64,000 bases of DNA. Source: Distichodus sexfasciatus (Eukaryota; Chordata; Actinopteri; Characiformes; Distichodontidae). The notes beneath the pieces were generated by a model, which worked only from the letters and a program-made list of their open reading frames with translations, was not told the DNA's origin and ran no database searches. Position 1 is the first letter of the stretch. Every line of letters starts with the position of its first letter. Below are positions 21,355-31,505 of this stretch, piece after piece. The stretch lies in NCBI GenBank assembly GCA_032718565.1, contig JAVGVS010000097.1:74136-138135 (forward strand), in the 5' to 3' direction. Position numbers and translations under genes: made by a program.

Positions 21355-21487
21355 TGACCGGTAAAGGTACCACTGAGATACTCACAAGCAAGGTACCGTC
21401 CCCAAAGCACTGATCCCCAGGTGCTGTCCATGTTAGCTGCCCACTGCTCCTTCACAGATGGGTCAAATGCAGAGGTCACATTTCACA
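21355..21487 (+). mobile_element. Main tRNA-SINE family, copy 4 (head missing)
   Basis: It begins inside the body at ACCGGTAAAGGTACCACTGA and runs through GGTACCGTCCCCAAAGCACT and GGGTCAAATGCAGAGGTCAC. The tRNA-like head and the tail are missing. Confidence 0.8.
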
Positions 21488-22034
21488 TTGTAAAGGTCTC
21501 AGCCTGAATTTAAAAGGCAGTCTCCCTCACCAGACGGACTTTTAGATCCAGATTCCCGTTCCAGATTTCGCAGTTACTAGATCAGATTCACCTGAGTTTT
21601 AACCCGCCGCGTCCTTTACTTTTGGTACTTATAGCGGTCCCTTCAGGATTTCGTGGGCTTTTGAGATTGTTGTGACCTAAAATGCCCGATTTTGAGGCAG
21701 CTTTTGTGACGAAAGTCGCAGTGTTTTTAGGCGTTTCGTTGCAAAGTTGTAGGAAAATGTGATTTTTGTCCGCCTTTATAATGATTTTTTAAAAATGAAT
21801 TAAAATGAGAAGAAAACCACTATTATTTTTTATTAAACATTAATCATTTAGTTATTTTTGAAAGTAAATGCGATGCATTTTTATCACATTCCTGGTGGAT
21901 TCTCTGATGTATGGCTCAATGTTGTAGGGAAGTAGCCACGATTGGCCAAAAAGTGCGGAAAAGTTGCATAATTGGTCATTCACAATAGTAATGAATTTGC
22001 TGGGTTGGCAGGGTACTTTAATAGTTGCGATCGC
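21488..22034. other. Unassigned sequence
   Basis: AT-rich, with no recognised gene or repeat. Confidence 0.5.
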
Positions 22035-22340
22035 GGGTGGCACGATGGTGCAGTGGTTAGCGCTGTCGCCTCACAGCAAGAAGGTCCTGGGTTCGAGCCC
22101 CGGGTCAGCCTTGGGGCCTTTATGTGTGGAGTTTGCATGCTCTCCGCATGTTCGCCTAGGTTTCCTCCGGGTGCTCAGGTTTTCTTCCACAGTTCAAAGG
22201 CAGGCGCTATAGGTTAATTGGTAACTCTAAATTGGCCCATTAAAGTGTGAATGTGATTGTGTGAGTGTGTGGCACCCTCTGGTGTATTGGCACCTACCAG
22301 GGTTAGTCCTTGTATGGGATGGCTCAGTCCTTGCGGTTAG
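22035..22340 (+). mobile_element. V-SINE (DANA-like), best copy
   Basis: The tRNA-like head reads GGCACGATGGTGCAGTGGTT, GCGCTGTCGCCTCACAGCAA and box B GGGTTCGAGCCCCGGG. The central conserved block reads TGTGTGGAGTTTGCATGCTC and TTTCCTCCGGGTGCTC. Then come GGTTAATTGGTAACTCTAAA and a tail with GCACCCTCTGGTGTATTGGC. V-SINEs, including zebrafish DANA, share this head and core. Partial copies: 3857, 28876, 31420 (tail) and 56398 (tail, minus). Confidence 0.85.
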
Positions 22341-22994
22341 GGAGTTGAGCAGTTAAATTACCGTAGATGAGTTGTGATCGCAGCATCGCCAATTCCTGTG
22401 GAGTCGATGTGAAACTTTATTCTGGAAGTGATTCCTTGCGATTCATGTAGACTTTGTGATATCGGAGGTGTTGTCCATTAATTAATATGGGCCTAATGGC
22501 TGTGTTTTGAAGCACTGTGTGTATGTCAGGTTGTCTTGCTACTTGAAATGGTTTCGAGCATGTACTTTAGAAACGTACCAGAGACATTGTGTTATTCAGC
22601 TGGCACTTTCTCTGTTTTAGGGGTGTAAAAAGCTGTTTATAAAATTCACGCTTACTGACACACTCTGAAAGAGTCCACACTGTTGTCTCTCACACGTTGG
22701 TCTGCATCAGTGCTCGGCCCTGCCCTACCCACAAATCAAATGCTGACAGAAAGACGAGTTAAATGAGGCAGGACGTGTTAGAATTCACTACACGGTGACA
22801 GGGAATTTGAATAAATGGCAATAAAAGACTGTAATGGCATTACTTCCTGCTAAAGATCTTCAGTCATTATCTAGGAGCACTTCGGTAATGAAGGTTTGAA
22901 GATTGAAATAAAAAAGTCTAAAAAGATTCCTGTGATGTTGAAGGGGTCAGAGCTACCATCGTGGCTAATTTCCAACCTCTGAACTCAAAAGTGG
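22341..22994. other. Unassigned sequence
   Basis: No gene, RNA or repeat recognised. Confidence 0.5.
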
Positions 22995-23105
22995 GAAAAA
23001 GTGCTTGGGGCGGTGCCTTGCTCATAGTACCTCCAATGGTGCAACACTACTGCAGTTCAGGACTTCCGATCATGGTCAACTCCTAGCCGTTACACTGTAC
23101 GCCCA
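22995..23105 (-). mobile_element. Main tRNA-SINE family, copy 5 (partial, minus)
   Basis: AGTGCTTGGGGCGGTGCCTT and GCTCATAGTACCTC are the reverse of the SINE body. CCTAGCCGTTACACTGTACG at the right is the reverse of the tRNA-like head. Confidence 0.65.
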
Positions 23106-23513
23106 AATAATGAGACTGCATTCAAATACACAGACTCCAATCAGGGTTAAGACCAGCTCTCATACTTAGCTTCCACGCCAACAAGTATCAAGTTTCTTCA
23201 GCAGCAGAGATTTAGTACTTACATCAAAAAAAAAACACCAAAATGTCATCAACAATGAGACAACTGAACTCATCTGTCGTTACTGGTGAGAGTGAGGGCA
23301 TCTGACAAGGTGGGAATACGTTCATCCCGGCAGCGTCCTAACATATCGTACCATATACGCTGCTGCGTTCATGAGTGTTGCAAGTGCGAGGGAAGTGGGT
23401 GTTACAACACGATTGAAACACGATTCCATCCCCCACCCACTTTTGTCTGATTAAAACAATACTAAAATATGCTGTGATAAATTAGGCTTTGATCATTTCA
23501 GGAGGAATTTATA
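23106..23513. other. Unassigned sequence
   Basis: Nothing recognised. Confidence 0.5.
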
Positions 23514-23515
23514 TA

Positions 23516-24030
23516 CAGTGCTGTGCAAAAGGTTTTAGGCAGGTGTACAGAAAAAATGCTGTAAACAAAGAATGCTTTCAAAATGGAAGTGTTAATCATT
23601 TTATTTTCATCAATCAACAAAATGCAGTGAATGAACAAAAGAGAAATCTAAATCAAATCAATATTTGCTGTGACCACCTTTTGCCTTCAAAACAGCATCA
23701 GTTCTTCTAGAGTACACTTGCACACAGTTTTTGAAGGAACTGGGCTGATGAGTTGTTCCAAACATCTTGGAGAACAACCACAGATCTATATCCTATAATC
23801 CTACAAAATAATATAATGACTATAATCCTGTCTGACTTTTGTGCAAGTGTACCTATAAATTGATGCTGGTTTGAAGGCCAAGGTAGTAACACCAAATATT
23901 GATTTGATTTAGATTTTTCTTTTGTTCGCTCACTTCGCATTTTGTAAATTGATAAAAATAAACAATCATTATTTATTATATCCTTTGTTTACAGCATTTT
24001 TCACACCTGCCTAAAACTTACACAGTACTG
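23516..24030. mobile_element. Tc1-like MITE, longer copy
   Basis: Flanked by TA on both sides (23514-23515, 24031-24032). The ends are CAGTGCTGTGCAAAAGGTTT and its inverse CTAAAACTTACACAGTACTG, with terminal repeats of about 60-70 bases that include GCTGTAAACAAAG. The interior has no surviving transposase. A 399-bp relative with a smaller interior is at 46024. Confidence 0.85.
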
Positions 24031-24032
24031 TA

Positions 24033-24375
24033 TGTATATCACCTGAGTTATCATCATTAGATTTTTTAAATCTACTTGATAGCGATATCAACGACAAGAT
24101 TGGAATACTGTACATGATATACAGTAAGTATAAAGGGTTTACAGGATCACTGGGAAACCTTCTTGTTTTCTGTAGAAACACACTGAAATTAGTCTGAATA
24201 GGAAATAAAGCAAATGAGCAGGACATGCAGACATGGTTTGAGTTAAATATTTGTTGAATAGAAATAATAAATGTGTTTTTCAAACTTTAGCACATCAAGA
24301 AAATCCTGATACAGCCTGTCAGACCGTAGCCATTCCTGGCTGTCAAATTATCAAGGTGTTCTGATGGTGTATATA
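24033..24375. other. Unassigned sequence
   Basis: AT-rich; a 90-codon minus-strand frame (24011-24283) overlaps the MITE end and has no motif. Confidence 0.5.
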
Positions 24376-24377
24376 TA

Positions 24378-24920
24378 CACTGCCAGTCAAAACTTGGACA
24401 CACCTTCACATTCAATGTTTTGTTCTTTATTATCATGACTATTTCCATTGTAGATTCTCACTGAAGGCACTATGAATGAACACATATGGAATTATGTAGT
24501 AAATCAAAAAGTGTGAAATAACCCAAAACATGTTTTATATCTTAGATTCTTGAAAATAACCACCCCTGCTTTGCACCTCTTAGCATTCTCGGGCCGACTT
24601 CATGGGGTAGTCACCTGAAATGGTTTTCCAACAGTCTTGAAGGAGTTCCCAGAGATGCTGAGCACTTGTTAGCCCTTTTGCCTTTACTCTGTGGTCCATC
24701 TCATCCCAAATCATCTCGATTGGGTTTGGTCAGGTGACCGTGGAGGCCAGGTCATCTGGCGCAGCACTCCATCACGCTCCTTCTTGGTCAAATAGCCCTT
24801 ACACGAAGGATTAGATTTCATAGTTTGATGCCTTTAGTGAGAATCTACAGTGTAAATAATAATGAAAATAAAAGAAAAAACATTGAATGGAAGATTGTGT
24901 CCAAACTTTTGACTGGTAGT
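24378..24920 (-). mobile_element. Tc1-like transposon, deletion derivative
   Basis: The left end CACTGCCAGTCAAAACTTGG after TA is a well-known fish Tc1-like tip, and the right end CCAAACTTTTGACTGGTAGT is its inverse. The last two or three bases at the right are altered. The interior keeps the 3' part of a transposase on the minus strand. Confidence 0.85.
24583..24800 (-). pseudogene. Tc1-family transposase C-terminal remnant
   Basis: Read on the minus strand it gives KKERDGVL, WPPRSPD, then after a frameshift NPIEMIWDEMDHRVKAKG and SAQHLWELLQDCWKT. The Glu of NPIE is the third catalytic residue of the Tc1 DDE domain. Only about 70 codons remain; the N-terminal DNA-binding domains and both catalytic Asp residues are gone. 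It is a fossil within the element at 24378-24920. Confidence 0.75.
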
Positions 24921-24939
24921 CAGCATATTTATATACAGT

Positions 24940-25012
24940 ATGTACTATATATATATATATATATATATACTGCTTTTACATAAAATATTTAGATGTGTAT
25001 ATATATATATAT
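24940..25012. repeat. (AT)n tracts
   Basis: Two AT runs separated by about 30 bases. Confidence 0.9.
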
Positions 25013-26149
25013 AAAAAAAAGTGTTTTGGTGTTACCTGTTTTGGTTTTTATCTGATATGATATTTAGTTGTAAGTTAGCCTTCCCAACAGTTGATTTTCA
25101 TTTTGCTTAATAAAGGTTTTGTGAGTGTTGCTGAAATGTTGGGTTTGTGTTGACCTTTTTGAGGATGGTAGAAGAGATGCTTTCAGGAAATGTGTTGTAG
25201 CAAATCAGGAAATAAAATCTAACAGCGAGGAACTGTATGTCTCTTTCTCCCTGTTTGCTGAATCCTAGTATTTAAAAAAACTGTATCCTCATGATCTTGT
25301 AAGTCATCCATTTTTCAAAAAGAAACGTTTCTAAGAGAGCTATAAATACTAATATCTGACTCTGAGGAAGAATTCTTATTCGGTCAGACTTTTAATGCGT
25401 CTTGAGGAGGAAACAGCAGTTTCTGATAAATCACAGCTCAGTGTTTGTCACATGGTGGCTCAGCTGTCTCACACACACACACACACAGGAGCCGAGGCCC
25501 GGACTAAACAGATGGGACTCACAAGCAAAACTCATCACTGCTGTCAACAGCAAATCGTTTCTTATGACCCATTGTTCTCTTTGTTCTGCAGTAGGAAAGT
25601 TTTTACAACACGAAGTTTTCTCCAGATATGCTCCAACACTGTGTATAATACTGAGTGTATTCTTCCTCTCTAAAATCATTTGCATTGATTGTTAGTTGGA
25701 ATTTCCACGAGCTTTTGTTCTTGAACCTCTCGAATAAAACGATGAATTTGGGGCATGTACGGCTTTAGCATTTATTAAAACCACATCAGTGTACATCACC
25801 CAGAACATACCAAGAGTTGAAATTTCATAAAACTTTTATCACAACATGAGCTTTTTATACATTTTGTACAGACATTTATTTCAGAAATGAAGTTACAGTA
25901 TAAAGCAGTATAAAGTATAAATTCTATTTGCTAAATAAGAATAATATCTGTGTTTTCGACTGTACAGTATTACTATTGCTACAACATTATAATATTTACT
26001 TAATTTTTTACTTTTCTCCTATTTGCACAACCGTTAAACATGTATATATCATTGTTTGGCACAACTAACTATATCTGCACACATTATTGAAAATGTTGCT
26101 GGGAATGGTTCTCTAATATACTTTATATCTGTATACAAACTTAAATTTC
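25013..26149. other. Unassigned sequence
   Basis: A short CA run is at 25470-25488. Frames of 84-97 codons at 25395-25695 cross it on both strands and are not gene-like. No gene is seen. Confidence 0.5.
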
Positions 26150-26470
26150 AGTCCAGACTTTTAAGAATACACTTCTATTAATAGACTGGATATCGAAATC
26201 TTTCATATTGAAAACTGTCACTAACTTCGTGCACATTCAGTAAGAAAGAAAAAGGAAAAAAAAGAAAAAAAGTCAATTTCCACCTCTAGCTTAAAATGTA
26301 TATTTTGTGTCCTGTTTTATTTATATATTGTTTATTCCATGTGCCCTATATGTTCTTTGTTCTCTATTTCTTGTTGCACTGTGTAAACTGGAGCCACATC
26401 GTCTCGTCTCTCTGTATATCTGTACAATATATAGAAGAGATGACAAAGTTTACTTTGACTTGACTTTTGA
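26150..26470 (+). repeat. Retroposon-like tail family, copy 3
   Basis: One of the longer copies: TTAATAGACTGGATATCGAA, TCATATTGAAAACTGTCACT, GTGCACATTCAGTAAG, AGCTTAAAATGTATATTTTG, CATGTGCCCTATATG, GTCTCGTCTCTCTGTATAT and AAGAGATGACAAAGTTTACT. It matches 33600-33950 and the minus strand of 36865-37190 over its length. Confidence 0.8.
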
Positions 26471-26612
26471 CTATTTATATATTTCATTCTGTGTGCCGTA
26501 TTTGTTCTTTGTTCTTGTTGCTTGCACTGTTAAAATTGGAGCCACGTCGTCTCATCTCTGTATATATTTGTACAGTTTAGAGCAGAGATGACAATAAAGT
26601 TTACTTTGACCT
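26471..26612 (+). repeat. Retroposon-like tail family, copy 4 (tandem second tail)
   Basis: A second copy of the 3' portion directly follows copy 3: TATTTATATATTTCATTCTG, GGAGCCACGTCGTCTCATCT, GCAGAGATGACAATAAAGTT and TACTTTGACCTTTGAC. It includes an AATAAA hexamer close to the end. Confidence 0.8.
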
Positions 26613-26960
26613 TTGACATTTTTTACGTCAGTCTGTAAATTTGCAGCAAACTTGTGTTTTCTAGTTATGTCTTTGCAAATACAGCAACAGACTGTACACC
26701 TAACGCTGGGTTTCATGCCCAAAAGTCATGTTTTTCTTTGTTTCATAGCAAGTTCTGGTTCACTAGGGTTAGGGTTCACTGTGCATGGAGTAACTCAACT
26801 CCAAACTAGGCTGAAATACATACATAGCTCAACATTACAGAAAGCAGGTGAATTGTAAACTGCATATGAGATAAAGAAATGTTTCTATAAAGTTCTCTTC
26901 ATTTCTTTATTTAAGTTTTTGCCGTATTGGTATTGCAGTATTACATAAAAGCGCAATATC
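26613..26960. other. Mostly unassigned sequence
   Basis: 26630-26690 resembles the TTTGCAGCAAA repeat at 8620. The rest is unassigned; an 81-codon frame has no motif. Confidence 0.45.
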
Positions 26961-27292
26961 AGGCCTAAATCCCACCGCAGACGTTTGAATAACGCCCTCT
27001 AGGCGCCATCGCGTTTTGCTGCGTTTATGCGTTCGATTGGCATTTCACCATAATAAGCTCGTTTTCTTGGCGTTAAATCCGGGATTTTGTTCTTAAAAAG
27101 CGTTGCATGTAGCGTTGTTGGCGCTTACCTAAACGCGCAGCTGAGCGAGCGGTGCTGAAGCAGCTTCGTGCGGGCCTTTGATTTGCTCAATAATGAGCAG
27201 AAAAAGCGGTCGGCGTTCAGTCGGTAACTAAGCCTGGCGCCCATGACATAAGCGCCTGGTTCAGGCGTCCTTGTGCAAGCGAGGCCTTACAG
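26961..27292. mobile_element. CpG-rich MITE with AGGCCT ends, copy 1
   Basis: It opens AGGCCTAAATC and closes GCAAGCGAGGCCTTA. The interior carries TAACGCCCTCTAGGCGCC, GCGTTGCATGTAGCGTTG and CGCCTGGTTCAGGCGTCC. Copy 2 at 55640-55970 carries the same blocks in reverse order and strand. No coding. The end sequence and a possible TAA/TTA duplication suggest a PIF/Harbinger relative, which is inference. Confidence 0.65.
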
Positions 27293-27548
27293 ACCCTTCA
27301 GAATTTTGCAGTGTTTAACATGATGCGCAACTTGTCACTAAGTCGTAATCCCCGCAAATTCAACGCTAATTTTGACTAATTACCGCAGCTTTTCCGCAAT
27401 TTCCCACAAAGCGTTGAGCCGTACGTCAGCGAACTCACTTCCTTGTTACATTTTCCTTGTTACCGTCATATTTTGCTGGTGCAGGATCATATTGTGCATC
27501 AGAAGTTGTTACCGGGGGTTTGTCCTAATTTTGTCTTCTCTGTTGTCG
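27293..27548. other. Unassigned sequence
   Basis: No repeat recognised. This stretch and 27549-27860 look unique within the window. Confidence 0.45.
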
Positions 27549-27673
27549 TTTATTGCAGGGACCTTAATGTTGTAGTGTCTGGTGTGTGTTGGTGGTGAGG
27601 ATGGTGTGTGTGGGCGCTGAGAGGACGCAGGACTTCTCGATCTTCCCCAGAGCTGGCATCCTCTAGACTCTGG
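27549..27673 (+). other. Weak exon-like segment
   Basis: TTTATTGCAG just upstream resembles a splice acceptor with a pyrimidine-rich tract, and CTGGGTACGT at the right resembles a donor. An ATG at 27601 opens a frame of about 22 codons ending in TAG before the donor. No frame is open across the whole segment, so if it is an exon it would be untranslated or mis-bounded. I cannot name a gene. Confidence 0.15.
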
Positions 27674-27863
27674 GTACGTCCCTCGTCCTCCTCTTAACGT
27701 TCGTCACTCGTTTCGGTCTCTCGTGCTTTCAGCTGGATTTCTAAAAGCTCGCTAAGTGATGTGTGTGAACATTTGGCATGTGGGCTGCTGATTCACTGTC
27801 CAGTGTGTAACACTGAGTGGAGATCTACACACCTCCAGGTCCTTTAGATCCATTTTGTCTTTG

Positions 27864-28310
27864 CACTGCAAAAATGAAATCTTAACAAGCCAGAAAATCT
27901 TAAAAAGAAAAAAATAGATCTTGTTTTTTTAAATTTTTAAGAATAACTGACTTGATTTAGACTTGTATGTGTAAGATAAATAACCTAATTTTTAAGAAAG
28001 CGTTGGCTTTACATTATCTTATTAAGAAAAATGTACTGATTATAAAGAACTGTAAACTGAAATAAGTTTAATTAAAGAAAAGCAGGACAGGTTCTCATGC
28101 TCTCCACTACGAGTTAAAAATTCATGACAACTTTGCTTATTTTAAGAATATTAAAGCTAAAAACATGGAAAAGGGGAAAGATTTTTTTTCTTGTTTTAGG
28201 AGATCGTAACAAGATAAATTTTCTCACTATATTGGCAGATAATTTTGCTTGATTCTGGAACTTACCTTTTTATCCTTTTTCTTGTTACTTTTTATCGATT
28301 TTTTGCAGTG
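27864..28310. mobile_element. CACTGC-terminal MITE, complete copy
   Basis: It starts CACTGCAAAAATGAAATC and ends GATTTTTTGCAGTG, inverted ends of at least 11 bases, spanning 447 bases. The interior repeats short motifs such as CTTGTTTT, AAGATAAAT and AAGAATA, with no coding frame. I could not find a convincing target duplication, so the superfamily is open. Confidence 0.75.
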
Positions 28311-28875
28311 TGGACAGTTATGTACCACTGTGACATTAGGGTTAGGATGATTAAATTATCCTAAATTGACGATGTTGTTTTTTCAGGGCCGATATCGATA
28401 CCAATTCTTGCAAACACCAACACAAAACAAATAACGTGATTGTCAAGAAATTCTTAAACTTTTTACATTATTTCGAATTGCTTTCACGTAATGTCAAATA
28501 AACATTTAGTAACATTTTGAAACTTAAATTTGAAGCGTTTTAATAACCGCTGGGTTATGCGGCGCCACTGATCATTAACACTGTAGGGTTGACAGTGTTC
28601 AGAATGGTTAGTCATGAGAATGCGTTAAGGGAAGCTGCTGATGTGAAGGACCACATGATGACTTGATAAACACACAGCACCAGATGATTTGTTTTCTCTG
28701 GCTCTGGACAACTCACTCCTAAAGCCTCCTACTGACCCACAGCAGCGTGTTTATCTTCGATGGTATTTTAAGACTATTTAATGCTGCAGTAGTGTAATTG
28801 AGGTGAAATCTGTTTGCTGGGTCACATCATTCCTTCACTCTCTTGTCTTCAGTTTTTGCTTTTATATCTGGTTTA
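28311..28875. other. Unassigned sequence with a hAT-like scrap
   Basis: 28385-28420 (GGGCCGATATCGATACCAAT) resembles hAT tips. The remainder shows nothing. Confidence 0.45.
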
Positions 28876-28996
28876 GAGGCTGCACGGTGGTTAGTGTCGT
28901 CGCCTGGGTTCGATCACCGTGTCGGCCGTTAGAGTTTGCATGATCTCCCTGTGGTCACGTGGCTTTTCTCCGGGTGCTGCGGTTTCCTCCCACAGT
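28876..28996 (+). mobile_element. V-SINE-like element, internally deleted
   Basis: It reads GCTGCACGGTGGTTAGTGTC, then GGGTTCGATCACCGTGTCGG, GAGTTTGCATGATCTCCC and TCTCCGGGTGCTGCGGTTTC. The CTCACAGCAAGAAGGTC part of the tRNA-like head is missing. Confidence 0.75.
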
Positions 28997-29022
28997 CATT
29001 TAAACACCCCTAAAACTTTGCC

Positions 29023-29241
29023 TTAAACTTCAGATTTCCAAAGCCAGCACAGGTAATACTCACAAAGTCGATCTGTGGATCTTAATTGTCTGCCGCTGAA
29101 CTCATCGCGAAAGCGTAACAGCTGATATTTTACTTCTTCGCCGTGTTCTGCCAGGTGGTTTAATTGGTCAGGCTGTTTTTTGGCCATTATCTCATTCATT
29201 AAGAAACTGGAAGCCCTTGAAACCGGCTCCATACTTGACAT
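29023..29241 (-). CDS. Small hypothetical open frame, unrecognised
   Basis: A 72-codon minus-strand frame from ATG at 29241, charged and not low-complexity, with stretches such as KYQLLRFRDEFSGRQ and KKQPDQLNHLAEHGEE. It could be a scrap of a transposon protein: ACACCCCTAAAAC at 28995 and its inverse-like GTTCTAAGGGGTGTT at about 29288 flank it as inverted sequences. It could also be chance. I do not recognise the family and see no ribosome or splice context that favours a gene. Confidence 0.2.
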   Translation of the reverse strand: MSSMEPVSRASSFLMNEIMAKKQPDQLNHLAEHGEEVKYQLLRFRDEFSGRQLRSTDRLCEYYLCWLWKSEV

Positions 29242-29302
29242 ACGAAGCTATCTCGTTTAAACCTCATGACGCCTGATCAGCAGGTTCTAAGGGGTGTTGA
29301 CG

Positions 29303-29627
29303 TACCTCCATTGAGCGCGAGTGGTAGCATCCCTTGCAAAAGAGACACGGTTAGCTACAAATGATTTTAAAACGGAGGGCGTGGTTTTCGATGTATTTTA
29401 GTACTGTCTTACTGTCCGTCCAAAAATGGAGATTATTCAAAAGAAGTTGAAGCTCTTCCTTTAGCATTGATCAAATTTGTGCAGCTAATACATTCTAGGA
29501 ATTGTGACCTTTTTAAGAGGAGAGACTCTAGATTTTCCCATCAGGAAACAAACGTTTCCCTTCTCATTCGTTTCTTAACAAAAGATACGACACTACATAT
29601 AACCATTCTGACATTCTTTCATTAATA
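29303..29627. other. Unassigned sequence
   Basis: No gene or repeat recognised. Confidence 0.5.
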
Positions 29628-30345
29628 TAGTTTCCATCAGTTTTTCGCGACGTTTTATTTATCGACAAACCAGAATATGCCTAAAAAAAAATATGTGAAA
29701 TTTGCTGTCTCAACCTGTTTCCATCAACTGGCTTTTATCGATAAAATGGTGTGCGTGTCGTCATCCCCCAAAAGCGAACTGTCGCATAGGTTTTGGTGTA
29801 TACATAAAAAAAAAAATCTGCCTTGAGCCCTTTCCATACGCAATTTTGTGTATGTAGCAAATGATCGACCTTTTGTTTTCCCGTAGCACACCCCCTCCGC
29901 TAAACAAACAAGCAAAAGTGATGGAGATTATTCAGACAGTTTTTTTTAATTTGCCAGCTTACTGTTGTTTCAGTTTCACAAATAATTGGGTGTAAAATAT
30001 CCGAAAACTGACAGTAGATGAAGCAGTTGCTTGTGTGATAGCCCTAGAGCTCGAAGAAAGTGCCCCAGTGCGACGAAACCCACGTGATGAAAATGAATCA
30101 TGTGACACATTTATTTGCGTTAAAGCCCTTTTTTCCGACAAAAAGTGTTTCCAAAGTAGTTTTTGCGACATCTGAAGTATCGATATAGAAGTTATGCGCT
30201 TTAAGTTAAACGGAAAAATATTATGTCGACATTTACAAAATTGTATCGATAATTAGCATTTCCATCAGCTATATCGGTAAAAAATTTGAAGCGCTAAATA
30301 TTTTTTTGCAAAAACTCCTTGGATGGAAACCTGGCTATTGTTGTA
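29628..30345. mobile_element. MITE with GTTTCCATC ends
   Basis: The left side ATAGTTTCCATCAGTTTTTC and the right side AACTCCTTGGATGGAAACCT form imperfect inverted ends. TTTCCATCAACTGGC (29719) and ATTTCCATCAGCTATATCGG (30259) repeat the same theme inside. Frames of 63-70 codons on the minus strand show no domain. Confidence 0.5.
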
Positions 30346-30394
30346 TTCAGAATTAAACTTGCAACAAAATGTTTATGTTGCCCACCAAACTTTA

Positions 30395-30430
30395 AGGGCT
30401 GTTTTCGTACTGATGGATTAAGCCTAGGAT
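30395..30430. repeat. GGATTAAGCCTAGGATT-type repeat scrap
   Basis: GGGCTGTTTTCGTACTGATG and GGATTAAGCCTAGGATTC resemble a dispersed motif common in fish DNA. It borders the palindrome that follows and may be part of its left end. Confidence 0.35.
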
Positions 30431-30690
30431 TCAAACGTTTATTTTATTTGGATTGCCTCTTTTTAGGTGATGCTTATTAGCATATCTCACATCAGAGTTT
30501 TTGATATTTAACTCTGTCCGTCAGATAAAACTTTTTGAGCTGATAAAAGATCCCTGAGCGTCTGTGAGGATTTGTTTGTTCCTTATGTTTTATCTGAAGG
30601 ACAGAGTTAAATATCAAAAAGCAGAAAAGACAAAATTCTGATGTGAGATATGCTGCAGATAGCTATCCAAATAAAATGAAATGTTTGAAA
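30430..30690. mobile_element. Long-armed palindromic element
   Basis: Arms 30430-30531 and 30587-30690 are reverse complements over about 100 bases with several indels. Examples are ATATCTCACATCAGA against TCTGATGTGAGATAT, and GATATTTAACTCTGTCC against GGACAGAGTTAAATATC. A 55-base loop separates them. It is compatible with a foldback-type DNA element; no coding frame. Confidence 0.75.
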
Positions 30691-31084
30691 ATGATTGTTT
30701 ATTAACTGTTGGAAGGACCTTTGAGTGTAGTTTGATGCTGTTTGAAAACTTAATGTTGCAGTGGGCAAAATCCTGTTCCATGTGAATTAGTAAGACAGAT
30801 GGTCTGATAGATAAACTGCAACAAGAATGTGGAATTCTGTAGTGTGATGAATATTGTTATCTCTCAGTAAAAGAAAACACTTCCAGTGTAAATCGTCTGT
30901 AGGTTTGGTCACAAGGTCACAAACTGTTCTACGGATCAAACGCACACACATTCTCAGTGATACACACAGATTTGCGCTGGTGTGTGTGTGTTAATTATTC
31001 AGGGCTGCTGGAAGTGTAGGGAGTGCGGAAGATCTTAGAGGGAATCCCTGATGAGAAAGTCAACAAATTGGACTTTTTTTTGGG

Positions 31085-31085
<1 letters not shown>
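30691..31085. other. Unassigned sequence
   Basis: 30817-30858 matches part of 20600-20645. Nothing else recognised. Confidence 0.45.

Positions 31086-31087
<2 letters not shown>

Positions 31088-31118
<31 letters not shown>
31088..31118. repeat. (CA)n microsatellite
   Basis: About fifteen CA units. The 127-codon plus-strand frame that crosses it reads His-Thr repeats and is not a gene. Confidence 0.95.
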
Positions 31119-31120
<2 letters not shown>

Positions 31121-31419
31121 GATGCACACGCACACATATCTTGCTGTCTTTGTGATGTCCTGGACTCCCTTAATGAAGAGATGTAATAATACTAGTAACA
31201 CTAAACCATCACAACTTAAACCTCAGCAACCAAAAACAAGTCTTTTACCGCTTTCAGTTTCTCTCATAAACCTGAAACTGTCGCAAAATGCAGTTTACAG
31301 CAATATTTTAATCATTTCGCTGAGGGTTTGCAGTGTTCCACCTCACCACACGGATATCTCACTGGGAGGAACCAGGCTTTGTAAAACACTGAAGCGTTCT
31401 CAGTAATCATGCTGGCGTT
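31119..31419. other. Unassigned sequence
   Basis: Nothing recognised. Confidence 0.45.
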
Positions 31420-31505
31420 TTCATTCATTCATTCATTTTCCGAACCGCTTCTATCCCAACTGGGGTCGCGGGGGGACCGGAGCCTATCCCGGGAACTTAC
31501 GGACG
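31420..31505 (-). repeat. SINE/LINE 3' tail with (CATT)n, minus strand
   Basis: CATTCATTCATTCATTTTCC followed by GAACCGCTTCTATCC, CTGGGGTCGCGGGGG and GGAGCCTATCCCGGG is the reverse of a very common fish retroposon tail: GGATAGGCTCC, CGCGACCCC, GGATAAGCGGTT and (AATG)n. Confidence 0.7.

Noticed and set aside
28993..29302. A hAT element bounded by ACACCCCTA and TAAGGGGTGTT
   Set aside because: The tips point the wrong way for hAT (the usual order is TAGGGGTGT at the left and ACACCCCTA at the right) and no 8-bp repeat was found. It is kept only as an observation.
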